Positions 14,803 through 20,207 of a DNA stretch of 20,207 nucleotides are shown here, piece by piece; the stretch's first letter is position 1, and the number at the start of each line of letters is the position of its first letter. The notes below the pieces were generated by a model. It had not been told where the DNA came from, did no database searches, and worked only from the letters and a program-made list of their open reading frames with translations. Origin of the DNA: an uncultured Muribaculaceae bacterium. GTDB lineage: Bacteria > Bacteroidota > Bacteroidia > Bacteroidales > Muribaculaceae. The translations under genes were made by a program, and so were the position numbers. The stretch spans positions 1-20,207 of the forward strand of contig CAKTOT010000032.1 in assembly GCA_934590135.1 (NCBI GenBank), written 5' to 3'.

Positions 14803-14804
14803 TC
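14647..14804 (+). repeat. 158-bp repeat, copy 2 (3' end of LRR copy B)
   Basis: This is the partner of 12865-13022, with 157 of 158 bases identical. The single change turns Ala into Thr in the YSxTGAL segment. Confidence 0.92.
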
Positions 14805-14851
14805 CGAGCTCCGTAAGATACACCGCACAACACCGATATAAAATAAGCGCA

Positions 14852-14883
14852 ACGAGGGCGCTCCCGTCCGGGAGCGCCCTCGT
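14852..14883 (+). terminator. Perfect 14-bp hairpin between LRR copy B and the SusE/F-like gene
   Basis: ACGAGGGCGCTCCC (14852-14865) pairs perfectly with 14870-14883 around a 4-nt loop. It lies between convergent genes and may stop transcription from both sides, though neither side has a long U-run. Confidence 0.75.
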
Positions 14884-14905
14884 CGTATATATTGTTTCGC
14901 AAAAG

Positions 14906-15799
14906 TTATTTAACTAAAACTTTGGAGACCTTATCGCCGGCTACTTTGATGTATACGCCGTGTGCGAGACGATCCACACGGACACCCTGAAGGTTGTAGT
15001 AGACAGGGGCGCTGTCTTCTGCGGCGTCAATTTCTTCGATACCGCTGCTTCGATCCACTTTGAGCCACGAGGACTGATTGGAATCAAGATTGTGATAGAA
15101 TGTCAGTTTGACGCTTTCGGTGATGGTTGATGTGATATTGTTGGCGTTGTAGCGCAATTCGGTTGTCTGACCCACCTCGATAGACTTGCCGTCATATACA
15201 CCATAATTGACAGCACTCCAATCGGATGTTGCAACCTTGAACTGACCGAGCAGTCCTTCGGGCAATGTCAGCTCGTAAACATTCTCGCCGGTAGCGTTTT
15301 TCTCCACGAAGCTGAATTTGTAGGCATCATTTGCCGTCCAACCGGTGGCCTCGCCGAGTATATATATGTCGAAAATGTCGGTGTATGTGCCCTCGCCTTG
15401 CAATTCGAGTGTCTTGGCGTCCATATTCACCACCAACTTGAAGTCGCCGGTGGCGGGCACTTCCATATTACCGCACTTGCCGGCCGTCCAGGTCACGGCG
15501 CTATTCAGCGGCAAAGTGTATTTGCCATTGTCATCGGCCATGCCGAAGGCGGAGGCGTTGAAAGTGGTCCAGTCGCCCTTGGCGGTGGACAACTTGAAAG
15601 TCTGACCCTGCTTGGCGCCGGTCATGTCGTAGGTGTAAACGCCGTCAGCGTAGGTGAGTTCGGTTGCCTCCTCGGGTGTCCAAGTAGCGGTCAGTCCGGG
15701 CACGTTGCCGGTGATATAGACCGGAGATTGTGCCGATGCAGTGGCGACAGCAGCAGATACGACGGCTGCCATCGCTAAAATGCGGTAGCTGTGTTTCAT
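14906..15799 (-). CDS. Secreted SusE/SusF-like starch-binding-module protein with sorting-type tail
   Basis: From the ATG at 15799 the protein has 297 residues with a signal peptide (1-23, ending ATASA) and no lipobox. Two similar beta-rich modules follow. The first starts VYITGNVPG (27-35) and includes DGVYTYDMTG; the second starts IYILGEATGW and includes GENVYELTLPEG and FKVATSDWSA. Such ITG/ILG starts and W-rich edges are typical of the SusE/SusF carbohydrate-binding modules. The C-terminus, PVYYNLQGVRVDRLAHGVYIKVAGDKVSKVLVK in outline, is a sorting-type tail of another subtype than the LRR pair. No SusC or SusD gene is nearby, so a role in glycan uptake is not shown. The in-frame ATG at 15910 would precede the signal peptide by 37 residues and is rejected. 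A weak -7-like TAATTTTA lies at 15869-15876 (minus). Confidence 0.65.
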   Translation of the reverse strand: MKHSYRILAMAAVVSAAVATASAQSPVYITGNVPGLTATWTPEEATELTYADGVYTYDMTGAKQGQTFKLSTAKGDWTTFNASAFGMADDNGKYTLPLNSAVTWTAGKCGNMEVPATGDFKLVVNMDAKTLELQGEGTYTDIFDIYILGEATGWTANDAYKFSFVEKNATGENVYELTLPEGLLGQFKVATSDWSAVNYGVYDGKSIEVGQTTELRYNANNITSTITESVKLTFYHNLDSNQSSWLKVDRSSGIEEIDAAEDSAPVYYNLQGVRVDRLAHGVYIKVAGDKVSKVLVK

Positions 15800-16050
15800 A
15801 ACAGTAAGTAAATAAGTAAGTTGTATGATATAATTATTGAAAAGAATCTCGCGAATCTTTTTCGGCCGTAAAATTACATAATATTTTTTTGTTTTCAGCC
15901 GCATCCACACTCATTTTCTCAAAAAAAACCGAATGAGCCTGTACTGCTGAAAACGAAATTACGGCATAGCGCTCGTGCGATGCGCCCTCCACTACCCGAA
16001 ATACAAGTATAATGCCGCTAAAACGCTCGCCCTTCGTAGAAGCTTGAAGT

Positions 16051-16389
16051 TCAGCGGCTTGCGATATGGTTGGTAGCCCAAGTGACAAGCTCACTCAATA
16101 TCGGGGTCAGGCTGTCGCCCTTACCTGTCATAGAGTACTCGACCTTAGGCGGCACGGACGGATACAGTTTACGGCTTACAAGGCCATCCTTTTCGAGCGT
16201 TTTAAGCGTCGCACTCAGAACCTTGGGTGAGATATCCGGCAGTGCGTGATGTATTTCGTTAAATCTCAGACAGCGGTATTCGCCCAACATTAGCAGCACA
16301 AGCAGTCCCCATTTTGTACTGAAATGCGAAATCAAATTTCGCACGGGACAGCGTTCTATGTCGGAAAATTTTTTCAGAAGCTCCTGCAT
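16051..16389 (-). CDS. HxlR-family winged-helix transcription regulator
   Basis: The 112-residue protein matches the HxlR family (MarR-like winged helix). CPVRNLISHFSTKW (14-27) carries the conserved N-terminal Cys14. LRFNEIHHALPDISPKVLS (41-59) is the recognition-helix region, TLKTLEKDGLVSR (61-73) leads to the wing, and VEYSMTGKGDSL (83-94) follows. Members often sense electrophiles, aldehydes or oxidants through the conserved Cys and repress a divergent gene. Here the divergent gene is a cupin protein, with a 158-bp shared upstream region that holds an inverted repeat (16415-16430) immediately before this gene. Repression of both genes is a reasonable inference. Confidence 0.92.
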   Translation of the reverse strand: MQELLKKFSDIERCPVRNLISHFSTKWGLLVLLMLGEYRCLRFNEIHHALPDISPKVLSATLKTLEKDGLVSRKLYPSVPPKVEYSMTGKGDSLTPILSELVTWATNHIASR

Positions 16390-16414
16390 TTTTTCAATCT
16401 GATTTTCAGTATTA

Positions 16415-16450
16415 GTTACCGAAAGGTAACCATATAACTATTATGTAACC
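16415..16450. promoter_or_regulatory. Candidate HxlR operator
   Basis: GTTACC (16415-16420) and GGTAAC (16425-16430) form a perfect inverted repeat with a GAAA spacer. A further GTAACC at 16445-16450 repeats the GTAACC at 16426-16431 with a 19-bp period. The sites lie between the hxlR-type gene and the -33 region of the cupin promoter, where a dimeric winged-helix regulator could control both. Confidence 0.55.
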
Positions 16451-16452
16451 TC

Positions 16453-16483
16453 TTGACGGCGTAATTTTTTGTGTGTAATTTTG
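16453..16483 (+). promoter_or_regulatory. Promoter of the cupin gene
   Basis: TTG at 16453-16455 is followed after 20 nt by TAATTTTG (16476-16483), an exact TAnnTTTG match. The -33 part abuts the GTAACC half-site at 16445-16450, so a bound regulator could block polymerase. Confidence 0.7.
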
Positions 16484-16547
16484 CGCTATCAAAAGTATAG
16501 CGAATTACAAATACAAAGTTAATATATAAACATCAAAACAACAAACT

Positions 16548-16961
16548 ATGAGCGAACTAAAGATTCTCAACGAAAGCGGAAAGTATTCCCACGGCACTGT
16601 CGGCAACCTCGCACAATTCGAGGGCAAGGTCTTTGTCAAAGATGTACTCAAAGAAACTTCGTGCGAAATCTCCTTCGGGTCTTTGGCTCCGGGTCAGGCC
16701 GTGCCTTTTTTTCATAGTCATAAGGCCAATGAGGAGAATTATATCATTCTCTCCGGCAAGGGCGCATTCCAGGTCAACGATGATGTATTTGCCGTTGCAG
16801 AAGGCAGTATCGTACGTGTCGCCACCGACTGCGATCGCAACATCAAAAATACCGCCGAGAGCGAAAACCTGGTATACATCTGCATTCAGGCCAAAGAAGG
16901 CAGCCTCGAAGGCTACACCATGACCGACGGCGTTGTCACCGAACGCAAAAGCCTTCTCTAA
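16548..16961 (+). CDS. Cupin-domain protein
   Basis: The 137-residue protein is a single-domain cupin. Motif 1 is visible as HSHKANEENYIILSG (56-70), giving His56, His58 and Glu63 as metal ligands. Motif 2, EGSIVRVATDCDRNIKN (85-101), has Arg97 where many cupins place the fourth ligand His. Related Bacteroidetes cupins of the same kind also seem to lack this His, so it may be a family trait. No signal peptide is seen, so it is cytoplasmic. It is divergent from the HxlR regulator and followed by a perfect hairpin at 17061-17105. A role in detoxifying or modifying the small molecule sensed by the regulator is plausible but not shown. Confidence 0.85.
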   Translation: MSELKILNESGKYSHGTVGNLAQFEGKVFVKDVLKETSCEISFGSLAPGQAVPFFHSHKANEENYIILSGKGAFQVNDDVFAVAEGSIVRVATDCDRNIKNTAESENLVYICIQAKEGSLEGYTMTDGVVTERKSLL

Positions 16962-17060
16962 GCATCCGGATGGGCTGTCATCATTTAGATACACACCTTA
17001 TTAAGATGCACATTAGAATCTAAATATCAGGCATACATACAATAGTACGCCCTACTCAAC

Positions 17061-17105
17061 CGAAGTGACCTCGGAAGTACTGTTTCGACTTCCGAGGTCA
17101 CTTCG
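17061..17105. terminator. Perfect 18-bp hairpin after the cupin gene
   Basis: CGAAGTGACCTCGGAAGT (17061-17078) pairs perfectly with 17088-17105 around a 9-nt loop. No U-run follows. It lies 100 bp after the cupin stop and 46 bp before the yicC promoter, so termination is the likely role. Confidence 0.65.
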
Positions 17106-17150
17106 ATATTTACGAAGCAACTTCTAAATGTATGTGACATCGGGTGAGAT

Positions 17151-17182
17151 TTTGCCGTTTAAGGAAAATATGAGTAAATTTG
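17151..17182 (+). promoter_or_regulatory. Promoter of the yicC-gmk series
   Basis: TTTG (17151-17154), 20 nt, then TAAATTTG (17175-17182) gives a full two-part Bacteroidota promoter, almost identical to the one before the 6S-like RNA. The leader before yicC would be about 70 nt. Confidence 0.72.
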
Positions 17183-17258
17183 CGATGTCGCAGCAGTTCG
17201 GGATATACAGACAACCACACTGCCGCGCATGTACGTACCACTAAAAAAACTAATACAC

Positions 17259-18137
17259 ATGCTATTATCTATGACCGGCTTTGGCAAAGCCACCGTAGTC
17301 ATCCCCGGACGGACTATTACCGCCGAAGTAAAATCACTCAATTCGAAGCAATTCGACCTCGGTACACGCATCCCCTCATCTCTGCGTGCTTACGAGATAG
17401 ATATGCGTAACATCCTGGCTGCAAAACTTCAACGCGGCAAGGCCGACTTCACTATCACTGTCGAGAATACTGCAACAGCCGTATCGTGCCATCTCAATGT
17501 GGACAATCTTGCCGCATATCGTGCTCAGGTATCAGAAGCCGCAGCCACACTCGGTATTCCCGAACCGCAGGACTGGTACAGCGTGCTGCTACGCTTCCCG
17601 GACGTGATGCAGACCAACGAGGAGGAGAGTGTAGACAATGAGGCTATCGCCGAAGCATTACGCGAAGTCACCTCTCAAGCCGCCGATGCGCTGCTGGACT
17701 ATCGCCGTGCCGAAGGACGCAAATTGGAAGAATTCTTTGCCGTACGCATACAACGCATTTCCGAACTGCTTGCACAGACACCACAATACGAAGTCGAACG
17801 AATACAGCGCATACGCACACGCCTGGCCGAAGCACTCCAAAGCATCCCCGTCATCGAATACGACAAAGGACGTCTGGAACAGGAAATGATCTTCTATATC
17901 GAAAAACTCGATGTCAACGAAGAACGCCAACGCCTCACCCAACATCTGGCTTATTTCATGGAAACCATGAAGCAAGAACCCGGACAAGGCAAAAAACTCG
18001 GATTTATAGCCCAAGAAATGGGACGCGAAATCAATACCCTCGGGTCCAAATCCAATCATGCCGAAATGCAACGCATAGTCGTGATGATGAAAGACCTCCT
18101 CGAGCAAATCAAGGAACAAGTACTCAACGTAATGTAA
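17259..18137 (+). CDS. yicC: YicC-family endoribonuclease
   Basis: The YicC family includes an E. coli endoribonuclease involved in small-RNA turnover. The 292-residue length is close to the E. coli 287. The N-terminus MLLSMTGFGKA (1-11) is the family hallmark, followed by EVKSLNSKQFDLGTRIP (27-43, matching the family's VNSRYLD-type stretch) and RGKADFTITVEN (59-70). The C-terminal part holds DVNEERQRLTQHLAYF (215-230) and KLGFIAQEMGREINTLGSKSN (about 247-267) in outline, both strongly conserved. The ATG at 17259 is chosen over 17229 because it gives the standard start. It is followed 17 bp later by gmk, the usual neighbour. Confidence 0.93.
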   Translation: MLLSMTGFGKATVVIPGRTITAEVKSLNSKQFDLGTRIPSSLRAYEIDMRNILAAKLQRGKADFTITVENTATAVSCHLNVDNLAAYRAQVSEAAATLGIPEPQDWYSVLLRFPDVMQTNEEESVDNEAIAEALREVTSQAADALLDYRRAEGRKLEEFFAVRIQRISELLAQTPQYEVERIQRIRTRLAEALQSIPVIEYDKGRLEQEMIFYIEKLDVNEERQRLTQHLAYFMETMKQEPGQGKKLGFIAQEMGREINTLGSKSNHAEMQRIVVMMKDLLEQIKEQVLNVM

Positions 18138-18154
18138 TCAAATCTATTACCGCT

Positions 18155-18727
18155 ATGAAACAAGGCAAGATTATCGTCATAAGCGCCCCCAGCGGCTGCG
18201 GCAAGTCCACCATCATCAACGCCATACTCGATGCGGGCGATATAGACATGCGCTTCAGCGTCAGCGCCACCAATCGCTCGCCGCGTGCCGGCGAAGTCGA
18301 CGGCGTACATTATCACTTTCTGTCCACCGACGAATTTCAGAACGCCATAGCCGAAAACCGCTTTATCGAATGGGAGGAAGTATACCCGGGACGATACTAC
18401 GGCACATTGACTTCGGAAGTCGAAAACGCCATAAATTCCGGTGACAACATCATACTCGATATAGACATCAAAGGAGCACTCAACGTCAAACGTCACTTCG
18501 GCAATCGCGCCCTCACCATATTCATCCTGCCGCCGGACATACAGACCCTGCGCCAACGTCTCGAAGCTCGCGGTACCGATGACCCAGAAGCCATCAATCA
18601 GCGCGTAGCCAAAGCCGAATACGAGATTTCGTTTGCCGACAAATGCGATGTACGCATCACCAACGATGACCTCAATACAGCCGTGGCCGAGACACGTCAG
18701 GCCATCACATCTTTCCTTGATAAATGA
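18155..18727 (+). CDS. gmk: Guanylate kinase
   Basis: Gmk phosphorylates GMP to GDP with ATP in the cytoplasm and is essential for GTP and dGTP supply. The 190 residues match the normal length. The P-loop is SAPSGCGKST (10-19). The GMP-binding region has SVSATNRSPRAGEVDGVHYHF (35-55 in outline) and FIEWEEVYPGRYYGT (69-83). ILDIDIKGALNVK (99-111) corresponds to the LDIDVQGA motif, and RLEARGTDDPEAINQRVAKA (about 134-153) is the lid. It starts 17 bp after yicC and is probably co-transcribed. Confidence 0.97.
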   Translation: MKQGKIIVISAPSGCGKSTIINAILDAGDIDMRFSVSATNRSPRAGEVDGVHYHFLSTDEFQNAIAENRFIEWEEVYPGRYYGTLTSEVENAINSGDNIILDIDIKGALNVKRHFGNRALTIFILPPDIQTLRQRLEARGTDDPEAINQRVAKAEYEISFADKCDVRITNDDLNTAVAETRQAITSFLDK

Positions 18728-18896
18728 AATCCGTCCTTCGGCACGGCCAAAAAAATATAGACAATTATAACATGACGCGATAGTACTGATGTCAAGGATT
18801 AATACCTTCATCACGATTAACACTAACGTCAAGCACACATTCCAATCGTAACACGATAATTCACAGGACACATCGCGCAGAGTCCGACCCACACTT

Positions 18897-19481
18897 ATGA
18901 GAGAAACCATCGGCATACTCGGCGGAACTTTTAACCCCATACACATAGGGCATATTATATTGGCCTCGTATATGGTTCAATGGAAATATGTGGACCGTGT
19001 TTGGCTGGTATTGTCGCCTCTTAACCCACTGAAACAGGGTGCGGACATATTGCCCGATACCATACGTATGGAGATGCTCGAAAAAGCCGTCAGCGACATC
19101 GACGGCGTCGAACCCTGCGGCATCGAGCTGTCCATGCCTCGACCCTCATACACCATAGACACGTTGCACAAACTGGCCGCCACCTACCCGGACAAGGATT
19201 TCAAACTAATTATAGGCAGCGACAACCGGCTTATCTTTGACCGGTGGCGCGACTACGACAAAATACTCGCCGAATTCGGCGTCCTGGTATATCCGCGTCC
19301 CGGATACGAAATCACCGAAGATGCTAAATACGAGCGTATGCGTCAGGTGCATGCACCCATAGTCGAAATATCAAGCACCATGATACGACAAGGTATTGCC
19401 GACGGACGCGATATGCGTGCCTTCGTGCCCAAAGACGCCTACGAGTACATCACCCGAAACAACCTCTACAAAAACAGATAA
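18897..19481 (+). CDS. nadD: Nicotinate-nucleotide adenylyltransferase
   Basis: NadD joins nicotinate mononucleotide and ATP to give deamido-NAD, a step of NAD synthesis. The 194-residue protein has the nucleotidyltransferase signature GGTFNPIHIGH (9-19), the substrate-binding MPRPSYTIDTL (80-90) and the C-terminal ISSTMIR (about 159-165) that matches the ISSTxIR motif. It lies 169 bp after gmk. That gap has no clear -7 box, only a weak hairpin at 18787-18813 (TGATG/CATCA and AAGG/CCTT), so read-through from yicC-gmk is possible. The stop codon TAA shares its last base with the ATG of the next gene, showing translational coupling. Confidence 0.96.
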   Translation: MRETIGILGGTFNPIHIGHIILASYMVQWKYVDRVWLVLSPLNPLKQGADILPDTIRMEMLEKAVSDIDGVEPCGIELSMPRPSYTIDTLHKLAATYPDKDFKLIIGSDNRLIFDRWRDYDKILAEFGVLVYPRPGYEITEDAKYERMRQVHAPIVEISSTMIRQGIADGRDMRAFVPKDAYEYITRNNLYKNR

Positions 19482-20005
19482 TGCCACTTTCCAATAATAC
19501 ATTAGCCGTAATGGCACTGTGCAACGAATACTGCCGGGCCATTCAATCCGTAGCCTCAGGCGAAGTCACCGGCGATGATGATACCTCGGCACGCGACGCA
19601 TTTGTAAGCTCAATGCTGCGACTGCTGCCGCGCCTATATATCGCCGCCAACGATATTCCCGAAAGCATAGACGACACCGACGCATACATTGCAGATGCAC
19701 TCGATGAAGACACTTACGATGCCATGCGACGCGCCATCGAAGAATTATTAGGCGCCGACGACACCTACCTCGAAGTATTTCATCAGGATATGAAATACTC
19801 CGATACACCCATCGCCGCCAGCATCTCCGAAGGTCTCTGTGACATCTTTCAAAGCACTTACAACTACTTGCAGACCATACGCGACGATGCCACCGATGAG
19901 GTGGTCGATGCCGCCACCGAAGCACTGCGTGCCGACTTCGTTCAATACTGGAGCGGCATATTGTGCAACGTGTTGCGTGCCCTCAATGCATTGCGTGCCA
20001 ACTGA
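19481..20005 (+). CDS. DUF5063-like protein
   Basis: The 174-residue acidic protein has no signal peptide and no membrane segment and is mainly helical. It resembles the DUF5063 family seen in Bacteroidetes, which has no assigned function. Features include NEYCRAIQSV (15-24), LRLLPRLYIAANDIP (46-60), DTYLEVFHQDMKYSD (93-107) and ISEGLCDIFQSTYNYL (114-129). The start overlaps the nadD stop by one base, so it is coupled to nadD. Family membership is from memory of the pattern and should be treated as likely rather than certain. Confidence 0.7.
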   Translation: MPLSNNTLAVMALCNEYCRAIQSVASGEVTGDDDTSARDAFVSSMLRLLPRLYIAANDIPESIDDTDAYIADALDEDTYDAMRRAIEELLGADDTYLEVFHQDMKYSDTPIAASISEGLCDIFQSTYNYLQTIRDDATDEVVDAATEALRADFVQYWSGILCNVLRALNALRAN

Positions 20006-20085
20006 TAATTGAATACCGCTAAGCATTAACACCATAATACATAACACTATACACCAAACATCAATAAAAAACATATACCCCCGCT

Positions 20086-20207
20086 ATGCTGTCACTCAAA
20101 GAATTTCTTGACGCCTCAGTGGTCAATTTCTGGACCATTGACACTATATGCCACCAGCTGTACAATGCCGGCTTCCAATTTTTGGATGCACGTCGGCAGT
20201 GGAACCT
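20086..20207 (+). CDS. Probable M18-family aminopeptidase, 5' end only
   Basis: An ATG at 20086 opens a frame that runs to the window edge, giving 40 residues starting MLSLKEFLDAS. The pattern LxEFLDASxxxFxxxxxxxxxLxxAGFxxLD is the N-terminal signature of M18 (aspartyl/DNPEP-type) zinc aminopeptidases. The metal-binding residues lie beyond the edge, so the call is limited. It is 80 bp after the DUF5063-like gene in the same direction. Confidence 0.55.
   Translation, partial: MLSLKEFLDASVVNFWTIDTICHQLYNAGFQFLDARRQWN

Noticed and set aside
16548..16961. Cupin lacking the motif 2 His as a special oddity
   Set aside because: Related Bacteroidetes cupins appear to share this, so it may be normal for the subgroup; noted only in the annotation.
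18056..18946. Long open frame on the minus strand, 296 codons, opposite gmk and the start of nadD
   Set aside because: It lies antisense to two genes with clear family motifs and shows no motif of its own; it is a by-product of their codon use.

Overview
The window looks like chromosome from a gut-type Bacteroidales bacterium, perhaps near Muribaculaceae/Barnesiella; the family-level guess is inference. Support comes from several Bacteroidota-style -7 boxes (TAnnTTTG) upstream of genes, sometimes with a TTG about 20 nt further upstream. Other support is the single-SIS-domain arabinose-5-phosphate isomerase, a glutaminyl-cyclase-like M28 lipoprotein, SusE/SusF-like and leucine-rich-repeat secreted proteins with sorting-type C-terminal tails, and the yicC-gmk-nadD order. 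I see no transposase, integrase, phage gene or CRISPR array. Most of the window is housekeeping chromosome with a short run of surface and secreted proteins.

Layout. Positions 1-3791 are on the minus strand: the 5' half of a tRNA-Leu(UAG) with its promoter, and a gene series read from right to left as M28 lipoprotein, sufE, single-domain kdsD, a PfkB-like protein lacking the GAGD motif, and ribH. At 3906-4001 lies a minus-strand 4.5S-type SRP RNA, divergent from upp (plus, 4115-4768). An Fe-type superoxide dismutase (minus, 5025-5723) is followed by a rod-like RNA with its own promoter and terminator (about 5978-6190, probably 6S RNA). Immediately downstream are two tandem plus-strand envelope proteins (6239-7921) with PEGA-like N-termini, proline-rich linkers and a nearly identical C-terminal domain that I do not recognise as a named family.

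Next come a Na/phosphate cotransporter with a PhoU-like tail (minus, 8080-9921), outer-membrane phospholipase A (plus, 10358-11236), and a tandem pair of 512-residue secreted EF-hand plus LRR proteins (11482-13020 and 13264-14802). The last 158 bp of the pair are almost identical. A SusE/SusF-like secreted protein (minus, 14906-15799) and a divergent HxlR regulator/cupin pair (16051-16961) with an inverted-repeat operator candidate follow. The right end is a plus-strand housekeeping series: yicC, gmk, nadD, a DUF5063-like gene and the start of a probable M18 aminopeptidase that runs off the window.

The observations most worth a second look are the PEGA-like tandem pair beside the 6S-like RNA, the sharply bounded DNA identity at the 3' ends of the two LRR genes, and the PfkB-family protein without its catalytic signature. 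No complete new defence or mobile system is visible.
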